Shown: positions 57,795 to 64,000 of the stretch, one piece after another
How the letters are laid out: each line of letters opens with the position of its first letter
Numbering within the stretch: position 1 is the first letter of the stretch
Assembly: GCA_963791575.1 (NCBI GenBank)
Contig: CAWBSY010000006.1
Location: 1-64,000 of the forward strand
Length of the DNA: 64,000 nt
Reading direction: 5' to 3'
Origin: JAOAPG01 sp963791575
GTDB taxonomy: Bacteria; Acidobacteriota; Terriglobia; Terriglobales; Acidobacteriaceae
Made by a program: the position numbers and the translations under genes
The notes under the pieces: model-generated
The model's database searches: none
What the model saw: the letters and a program-made list of their open reading frames with translations, nothing else
Told to the model about the DNA's origin: nothing

Positions 57795-59859
57795 TCATCG
57801 GACGCGAAATACGGGCTGGCTCATTTCTCCTTCCAAGAATCGCGCTGGATTCGGGTCTTGCAGCCACTTCTCGAGAGTTTTAAGAACCTCAGCATACGCC
57901 TCCAAGGTTCGATGAACGGCCGGGCCATCATGGGAGGCTGTCATGTTGTGCGTTGCAAGAAACAGAACACCACGTTTCACCGTTTCCTGTTGAAACAGAT
58001 TCTTAACCAAGGCACTCTCATTACCATTCACATCGCGGAACTTCAGCAACGACCACTGAGGACGTCCAACACACTCAACCTGCTTTGACAATCCGGCCGC
58101 TCTCACCATTACGTTGAGGCCGTCTTGCAAAATTCGCCCATTCGACTCAATACTCGCCAATGCGTCGGTAGACTCCAGAATATCCAGCACCTTCATAGCA
58201 GCTGCCATCGATGCCACTTCGCCAGCAAAAGTAAAACTAAAAAAGATTTCATCGAAGACCTGCATGATTTCAGTTCGCCCGACGACACACGAAATGGGGA
58301 AGCCGTTTCCCATCGCCTTTCCAAAACAAGCGAGGTCGGGGATGACATTAAACAATTTCTGCGCGCCGCCTAATCCGAAATGAAAGCCGCTGCAAATTTC
58401 GTCGAATATCAATAGCGCACCATGTTGGTGGGCTAGATCTTTGACTAGTTGTAAGAAATCAGGCGTGGGCTCTTCGAAGTTGAAGGGCTCCATAATTACT
58501 GCGGCAAACTCCCCGGGATGCTGCTCGAGCAAGTTTTCTAAACTGGATGCATCGTTGTAGCGAAAAGTATGTGTCAGCTTACGAACCGCCGATGGCACTC
58601 CAGCACTCCGAGTCGTGGAGCCGATAAACCAATCCTGCCAGCCGTGATATCCGCAACATGCGATTCTTTCTTTTCCCGTGTAGGCACGGGCAGCTCGTAC
58701 AGCTCCCGAAGTAGCGTCAGAGCCATTTTTCCCGAAGCGCACCATTTCAGCGCATGGAATCAGGTTGGTGAGTCGCTCTGCTAATTGCACTTCCAGCGGA
58801 TGGGGCAAAGAAAAGCTATGCCCCTCGGAAAGCTGTGCAGCAACCGCGTTATTCACTTCATCATTCGCATATCCCAGGATGTTCGGCAGAAGCCCCTGAA
58901 CGTAGTCAATATATTCGTTCCCGTCCACATCCCATACATGACAACCTTTCCCGCGCTGCAAAAAAATTGGGGCCACACCTTGCACGTATTGTGTATGTTT
59001 CTTACTGAAGGTTTGCGCGCAGCCAGGAATTACCTTCTTTGCGCGTTCGAACCACGCATGTGATTCTGCCAGCGAGCGCTCCCGGGGCACACTCATGTCG
59101 GACTCCTGATAGAGGCTTCGATAATACCCTTCATTGCTAATGCCTTTGGCGCTGATGAGCCCGGTCTGTATCGTTGCCAATTCAGGTCTCCTTTTTACTA
59201 AATCGAGAACATCTCGGAATCCGAAACGACCGCGGTCGGAGAACGCACTGTAAATGGCACGCACAAATTCCAGATCCGCTGCATTGTCCACAGTCCAGCG
59301 ATACGCGTTTGGATTGACGGGCATGTCACTTTCTACATTGGCGGTGCGAAATCTCTCCGTCTGCAAATATGGCGTTACATGTTCGCGCTCGGATGGTTTT
59401 TCGGCCCCTCTCCATGCCTCTTCCAGCACGCGAAAAGAAAACACCTCAGCATCAAGGCCATCGGGATACGTGTAACGCAAGGTGTTGGAAGCGTAATCGC
59501 AATCGCCCTTATTGAATCGAGATATGATCTTGTCGATCACCTCGAAGTCGATAAGAGGACAATCGGCAGTAATACGTACAACCGTGTCTGCGGAGTGGAC
59601 TTTCGCCGCTCGATAAAATCGATCCAATACGTCTTTCTCGCTGCCCGCGAAAGCATAGGAAACCATATTGTTCACAGAATTTTGCAATCAGATCATCCGA
59701 ATTCTGATCGGTAGTCGCGACAATGACCTTCTCAAGAGTCCTTGCGGACCGGACCCTATTAACTACATGCCATAGCATGGGATGGCCGCAGATGTCGGCC
59801 ATGCTTTTTCCCGGAAGTCGTGTCGACCCCATGCGTGCCTGCACAATGGCTGCAATCAA
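57795..59859 (-). CDS. PseF-type cytidylyltransferase fused to a class III aminotransferase (frameshifted)
   Basis: This is a ~687-residue fusion. The N-terminal domain is a CMP-nonulosonate synthetase-like cytidylyltransferase: IAAIVQARMGSTRLPGKS, VIVATTDQNSDDLIAKFC, VVRITADCPLID and ASNTLRYTYPDGLDAEVF. The second domain (from ~residue 250) is a class III PLP aminotransferase like glutamate-1-semialdehyde aminomutase: ARKVIPGCAQTFSKK-like AKKVIPGCAQ, GNEYIDYVQGLLPNILGY, MVRFGKNGSDATSGAVR, LIFDEICSGFHFG and CFGKAMGNGFPISCVVGR with the PLP Lys. The frame changes near 59660-59690, within the N-terminal domain. The start is a TTG at 59857-59859, overlapping the upstream stop (TTGA). It would activate the nonulosonate with CTP; the aminotransferase's role is unknown. 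Confidence 0.85.
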
Positions 59860-60863
59860 ATCATGACTTCTTTCCCCACACAGACCAATTTTCCATCGCG
59901 AGCCGATTGCTTTGCCGCAAGGGCAATCTGCGTGACGGCGATTCCCTGACAGATTGGCATCATGGTAGCTTTGCGCAGCTCTACACATTCCACGAAATGC
60001 TTTAGTTCATCGAGATACATCTGATTTATTTCCCACGGTTCTGGCTGGGAGTAAACATTCCAGTCCTTTTTTCCCGCGTCGTACCAGCGTACTTGTTGGG
60101 TATTGAAGTCCCAATAAATTGAACCGTTCTCGCCCACAATCTGGCAGCCCCGCTCGTAAATTCTTTGGACATAATCAAGATGTATTTCCGAGATCGCGCC
60201 GCTTTGATGACGGCAAATGATGGCAGCAATATCCTCTGTCTCCAGGTCCAACGAACTCCGGTGCACGGCAAAACAAGAGACGTCATAGATTTCCCCGAGA
60301 TACCAATACGCGAGATCAATCTCGTGAATACAGTCGAGAATGCATCCACCACCAGTTTCTTCCCGCGCAGCGTAATTTTCACGATAGTCGGTACCGGGAC
60401 GCCAATCGGGCAAGTAGGAACCGCAATGAATTCTCGCGAACAAAATCTTCCCGATTCGATCTCTCGAAAGCAGTTCTTTCACTTTCGCGGGGCCAGGGTG
60501 GAACCTCATATTGCAGGCAACCATCGAGATCAATTGTCGCCATTCAACAAGATCTGACAATTTGCTCAGTTCGTGTGAGGTGTGTGAAAGTGGTTTTTCG
60601 ACGAAGAAATCGAAACCCCGTTGCGCAATCTCAAGCGCGTGTTGCAGGTGTAAGTGAGTGGGAGTGGCAACAATTACAAAAGCGGGACCGAAATTCAGAC
60701 CCGAATTTAAATCAGGAAACCCGATAACACCCAGCTCCGTTATCAATTTAGATCTGCGGAGCGCATCAGTTTCAACTACAGCAAGCGATTCCATCCCAAG
60801 CGTCTTCAAATTCAGTAAGTGACGTCTGCCGATGGAACCGCCTCCGACCACTAATACATTCAT
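59856..60863 (-). CDS. Gfo/Idh/MocA-family NAD(P) oxidoreductase
   Basis: This 335-residue dehydrogenase of the Gfo/Idh/MocA family has the Rossmann motif NVLVVGGGSIGRRHLLNL, VIVATPTHLHLQHAL and the EKPL motif (FFVEKPLSH), with GGGCILDCIHEIDLAYW in the substrate domain. The ATG at 60863 (MNVLVVGG) is better supported than the TTG at 60902. The gene lies between pseC and the PseF-fusion gene and its stop overlaps the next TTG by four bases. Dehydrogenases of this family occur in legionaminic and other nonulosonate loci (Ptm-type) and may reduce or oxidise a sugar intermediate. The exact reaction is not predictable. Confidence 0.86.
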   Translation of the reverse strand: MNVLVVGGGSIGRRHLLNLKTLGMESLAVVETDALRRSKLITELGVIGFPDLNSGLNFGPAFVIVATPTHLHLQHALEIAQRGFDFFVEKPLSHTSHELSKLSDLVEWRQLISMVACNMRFHPGPAKVKELLSRDRIGKILFARIHCGSYLPDWRPGTDYRENYAAREETGGGCILDCIHEIDLAYWYLGEIYDVSCFAVHRSSLDLETEDIAAIICRHQSGAISEIHLDYVQRIYERGCQIVGENGSIYWDFNTQQVRWYDAGKKDWNVYSQPEPWEINQMYLDELKHFVECVELRKATMMPICQGIAVTQIALAAKQSARDGKLVCVGKEVMI

Positions 60864-60926
60864 TCGCCAACCTTCGGGTAAAACGGAGCTGGTGAGCTTC
60901 AAAATCCGCTTCCAACGTTCAATTAC

Positions 60927-62144
60927 CTAGCGGGAAAAGGCTGTGGTCACCTTCTGCACCGCGCAGATCACATCTTCCACATCCTCGTCGCTCATTCCGT
61001 GGAACATGGGCAGGCTGATCAAGCGCTCGTACGCTTTTTCGGCGACCGGATATTCACCACTCTTGTAGCCAAAGCGGTTCCTGTAATAGGGATGCAGATG
61101 GACCGGTATGTAATGCACATTCACACCGATGTTTTCCGCGCGCAACGCGCAAAAGATTGTTTCCCTGTTCGCGGAGAGCTGTTCCAATTTCAGCTGGATT
61201 GGATAGAGGTGCCATGCAGGATTCACATCTACGCGCACACTTGGTCTAGTAATGGGGAGATCCCGAAAGGCCGCGTCGTATTTGGCCGCAATCTCGCGCC
61301 GCCGCGCCAGATTTGAGTCAAGCCGTTTCAGTTGCTGAATACCTAGTGCGCAAGCAATGTCCGTAAGGCGATAGTTGAAGCCCAATGACACCATTTCGTA
61401 ATGCCATTGACCCTGGCGCTGCCGTTGTCTCGCATCGCTGCTGATTCCGTGGTTGCGAAATCGCCGAAGGTTCTCGACATACGCGGGATCATCAGTTGTG
61501 ACCATCCCTCCTTCGCCAGTCGCCACGTGCTTCACGGGATGAAAGCTGAAGACGGTCATGTGTGCGATGCTCCCCACTTTCTTCTTTCGATACTCCGCGC
61601 CCAAGGCATGGCAGGCATCTTCGATGACCAGCAACCCGTGATGTTCGGCTAACGCGAGTAGCGAATCGAAGTCGGCTGGATGTCCAGCATAGTCGACGGC
61701 AAGAATAGCTTTGGTGCGAGAGGTAATACGGCTGGCGATTTCTTCTGGGTCGATATTCAGCGTATCCGGAGACACATCGGCGAAAACCGGCTTCGCGCCT
61801 TGATACAACACACAATTTGCAGTCGCCACAAAGGTTAGCGGTGAGGTGATGGCTTCGTCACCATTCTCCAGACCTGCGGCAAACGCCGCACCGTGCAGCG
61901 CCGCCGTACCGGAACTGAAACTGATCGCATACTTGGCGCCTACGCGCTCCGCAATAGCTTCTTCAAATTCGGCGACTTTCGGGCCTGTCGTCAGCCAATC
62001 GGAGCGCAGGGTCTCGACTACCGCTTCGATGTCCGAGTCTTCAATGGACTGGCGTCCATAGGGAAGCAGGTTTTTGCGAACTGGGGATCCACCGTCGATT
62101 GCCAGCAATTCGCTGCTTGGCGCGGTTAGTTTCATAGCCCTCAT
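60927..62144 (-). CDS. pseC: UDP-4-amino-4,6-dideoxy-N-acetyl-beta-L-altrosamine transaminase (PseC)
   Basis: This 405-residue DegT/DnrJ-type aminotransferase would place the C4 amine on the 4-keto-6-deoxy sugar made by PseB. It has PLP ring and phosphate contacts SSGTAALHGAAFAAGL, the Asp of LLVIEDACHALGA and the PLP Lys in FSFHPVKHVATGEGG. Substrate-loop residues HPYYRNRFGYKSGEYP and the length agree with PseC. The start is the ATG at 62144 (or 62135), directly after the pseB stop with no gap, so the two genes are likely coupled. The gene is intact. It is the second enzyme of the pseudaminic pathway in order. Confidence 0.92.
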   Translation of the reverse strand: MRAMKLTAPSSELLAIDGGSPVRKNLLPYGRQSIEDSDIEAVVETLRSDWLTTGPKVAEFEEAIAERVGAKYAISFSSGTAALHGAAFAAGLENGDEAITSPLTFVATANCVLYQGAKPVFADVSPDTLNIDPEEIASRITSRTKAILAVDYAGHPADFDSLLALAEHHGLLVIEDACHALGAEYRKKKVGSIAHMTVFSFHPVKHVATGEGGMVTTDDPAYVENLRRFRNHGISSDARQRQRQGQWHYEMVSLGFNYRLTDIACALGIQQLKRLDSNLARRREIAAKYDAAFRDLPITRPSVRVDVNPAWHLYPIQLKLEQLSANRETIFCALRAENIGVNVHYIPVHLHPYYRNRFGYKSGEYPVAEKAYERLISLPMFHGMSDEDVEDVICAVQKVTTAFSR

Positions 62145-63170
62145 TCAAGCAGTGGCGCGTACCTGTTCCCGAGGCAAAACGGACAGCGGCGGGGCGCAGC
62201 CTTCGACGAGTTGGTACAGTGCCTCAGCCGTCAACCACTCGGGATTGGTGTCACTGGCGTAACGAAATCCCTCGGGCAGTGCCCTACCTCGGCTCCAGTT
62301 TTCCCGCCGCCACCAGCCATGTGAAGGCTGGATTACGTACATATCATCCATTTCTATGGCGTTGCGAGATTCATCCTCCGAAAGCAATACTTCGTGCAGT
62401 TTTTCACCCGGACGAATTCCTATGCACTCGATTTCGCAGCCAGGAGCGACGGCTTCTGCCATGTCGATCATCTTCATGCTGGGAATTTTAGGTACGAAAA
62501 CTTCCCCGCCATGCATCTGATCGAGGCAACGGACGACGAATCTGACCCCCTGTTCAAGTGTGATCCAGAACCGGGTCATGCGAGGATCCGTAATAGTGAT
62601 CTTGCCGCGTTTGCGCTGCTCCATGAAAGTCGGAATCACGCTCCCCCTACTGCCGACTACGTTCCCATAGCGCGCGCAACTGAAACGCGTGTCCTGCGTG
62701 CCCGCATAGGCATTGGCCTGAACGAAAACTTTTTCCGCGCAAAGCTTGGTTGCGCCGTAAATGTTTATGGGATTGACTGCCTTGTCCGTACTAAGAGCTA
62801 GAACGCGACGGACGCCCTGATTAATGGCCGCATCGATCACATTGCGTCCACCCATAATGTTGGTCTGGATAGCTTCGAACGGATTGTATTCGCAGGCTGG
62901 AACTTGCTTTAGGGCTGCGGCGTGAACTACGACAGTGACGCCCGCCAATGCACGTTCGAGCCGCTGAGGGTCTCGCACATCCCCAATGAAGTACCGCATA
63001 CTCGGGTGGTCGAGACCCGCGATGCGCATGTCATGTTGCTTGAGCTCATCGCGACTGAAGACGATGAGCTTCTGGGGACGATATTCGCGCAACATGAGTT
63101 CGACGAATTTCTTGCCAAACGACCCTGTGCCGCCGGTTACCAGGACAACCTGTTCAGACCAATTGATCAT
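62145..63170 (-). CDS. pseB: UDP-N-acetylglucosamine 4,6-dehydratase, inverting (PseB)
   Basis: This 341-residue short-chain dehydrogenase-type dehydratase makes the first committed sugar of pseudaminic acid from UDP-GlcNAc. VLVTGGTGSFGKKFVEL is the NAD-binding loop, DVRDPQRLERALAG and VVHAAALKQVPACEYNPFE follow, and ALSTDKAVNPINIYGATK contains the active-site Asp-Lys and the Y-x-x-x-K catalytic pair. FWITLEQGVRFVVRC and GEKLHEVLLSEDE agree with the PseB/FlaA1 group. The ATG at 63170 gives the start. The gene is intact and begins the minus-strand pse operon. A promoter in the 63171-63463 divergent region is likely. Confidence 0.94.
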   Translation of the reverse strand: MINWSEQVVLVTGGTGSFGKKFVELMLREYRPQKLIVFSRDELKQHDMRIAGLDHPSMRYFIGDVRDPQRLERALAGVTVVVHAAALKQVPACEYNPFEAIQTNIMGGRNVIDAAINQGVRRVLALSTDKAVNPINIYGATKLCAEKVFVQANAYAGTQDTRFSCARYGNVVGSRGSVIPTFMEQRKRGKITITDPRMTRFWITLEQGVRFVVRCLDQMHGGEVFVPKIPSMKMIDMAEAVAPGCEIECIGIRPGEKLHEVLLSEDESRNAIEMDDMYVIQPSHGWWRRENWSRGRALPEGFRYASDTNPEWLTAEALYQLVEGCAPPLSVLPREQVRATA

Positions 63171-63463
63171 TTTGCCTCATGCAAAAACGAGACCAAGCTT
63201 AGCGACTCCGCGCTATTCGAGCATTTAAGCATCGTTCACAACGTCAAGAACTAAGCAATCCGCAGTATAGCGGAGATTCGGAGGATGTTTGCGCAGACAT
63301 GCACACCATTAACAGTTAAGGAACCACCCTAATTAAGATCGGGTTGCTCCTTGGATGCAGTGCTAAAATGTGCACCATTATTTGAGCAATAAATTATAGT
63401 GGCTCGGTTTACGGAATCACACCGTCTCATGCTTGAAGAAGTGGTTGTTGAGGAGTTTTAAAG
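63171..63463. other. Divergent control region between pseB and the Wzz/Wzc-like gene
   Basis: No gene is visible in this ~290-base stretch. A TAAAAT hexamer at 63364-63369 and an AT-rich block (63385-63400) are candidate promoter parts, but no convincing -35/-10 pair is spaced correctly. A good AGGAG site (63451-63455) serves the plus-strand gene. Confidence 0.35.
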
Positions 63464-64000
63464 ATGGACCCGGGATCATTAATTCCTTCGAGTGGGCCAA
63501 CTTTGCGTGAGGTTCAGTCTTCATTGGTGCGGGACCATGCCCATCAGTTGGGAGTCGGGAGTTATTCGCCCATCCCTGCACAAGAATCCGCTCTGCGAGA
63601 GTATCTCCGTATTCTTCTCAAACGCAAGTGGGTCATTGCGTCCAGCGTGATGTTGATTGTGGGAGCAGTTCTTATTGCCACGCTTCGCAGCACTCCTATT
63701 TACGAGGCGGTAGGCAGTATTGCCATCAACAAACCTGATCCCGTGCTCAATTTTAGTAATTCCGGTAACAACTTCGACTATTACGATCCCACCGATCTCG
63801 ATACTGAAGTACGAATCCTACGTAGTGACTTGCTCGCCTTGCAGGTGATCCAAGAATTGAACCTGGATCAGCAGCCGCAATTCGGGGGAAACGGCAAAAC
63901 TCAGAGTAGATCGCTCGACTTGGCGCCAGACACTTCGCAGGTGGAATCGGAGAGGATGACCGGCGTACTCGGATCATTCAAAGGAAGCCTACGGGTCGCC
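63464..64000 (+). CDS. Wzz/Wzc-like capsular polysaccharide chain-length/kinase protein (3' truncated)
   Basis: Coding runs from the ATG at 63464 (MDPGSLIPSSGPTLREVQSS) with no stop to the window edge, so at least 179 residues are present. A predicted membrane helix (WVIASSVMLIVGAVLIATL) at about residues 59-77 follows a cytoplasmic segment, REYLRILLKRK, typical of the Wzz/Wzc N-terminus. The periplasmic part after it (YEAVGSIAINKPDPVLNF, DPTDLDTEVRILRS) matches this family. AGGAG precedes the ATG by eight bases. A C-terminal tyrosine-kinase domain may follow beyond the window. It would control export or chain length of the EPS made by the preceding locus. Confidence 0.8.
   Translation, partial: MDPGSLIPSSGPTLREVQSSLVRDHAHQLGVGSYSPIPAQESALREYLRILLKRKWVIASSVMLIVGAVLIATLRSTPIYEAVGSIAINKPDPVLNFSNSGNNFDYYDPTDLDTEVRILRSDLLALQVIQELNLDQQPQFGGNGKTQSRSLDLAPDTSQVESERMTGVLGSFKGSLRVA

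Noticed and set aside
1..64000. CRISPR arrays, tRNA genes, rRNA genes or transposase genes
   Set aside because: None could be seen: there are no regularly spaced direct repeats, no recognisable tRNA cloverleaf or rRNA sequence and no DDE or serine/tyrosine recombinase motifs.

Overview
This window most likely comes from an Acidobacteriota chromosome (Terriglobia/Koribacter-like). That is an inference. It rests on the mix of branched-chain/organic-acid catabolism, a large exopolysaccharide locus, a compact PheT, and several intergenic repeat elements of a kind I associate with that phylum. The base composition is moderate and the genes are dense.

Layout. (1) 1-2826: end of a TolC-like outer-membrane protein and a WaaE-like glycosyltransferase. 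(2) 2903-13021: catabolic block with an acyl-CoA mutase split into catalytic and B12-binding subunits, an ORF6N protein with two matching palindromes, an AlkA-type glycosylase, an acyl-CoA carboxylase carboxyltransferase, HMG-CoA lyase, a crotonase, a thioesterase and histidine ammonia-lyase. This suits leucine/odd-chain acyl-CoA and histidine breakdown. (3) 13097-15141: a SYLF-domain secreted protein and a convergent membrane acyltransferase. (4) 15501-20412: infC-rpmI-rplT-pheS-pheT translation block, interrupted by three repeat-like elements. (5) 20648-24424: GAF protein, WecA-like initiating sugar-phosphate transferase and Wza-like export protein. (6) 24445-63170: a ~39 kb polysaccharide locus, mostly on the minus strand. 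It holds glycosyltransferases, a D-glucuronyl C5-epimerase, a carbamoyltransferase, a two-domain dehydrogenase, two AsnB-type amidotransferases, a Wzy-like polymerase/ligase, a Wzx flippase and a pseudaminic-acid-type nonulosonate pathway (PseB, PseC, PseF fused to an aminotransferase, PseG fused to PseH, PseI). (7) 63464-end: the start of a Wzz/Wzc-like chain-length or kinase protein.

How the genes work together. The WecA-like enzyme would load the first sugar on undecaprenyl phosphate and the glycosyltransferases would extend it. Uronic acids would be epimerised, amidated or carbamoylated, and a CMP-activated nonulosonate would be added. Wzx would flip the unit, Wzy would polymerise it, and the Wza and Wzz/Wzc proteins, which bracket the locus, would export it.

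Quality warning. About 20 of some 52 genes are broken by small frame changes, including pheS, pheT and hutH. In each case the protein continues in another frame with no loss of conserved sequence. I read these as sequence (indel) errors rather than gene decay, and I annotate such genes as single CDS spans.
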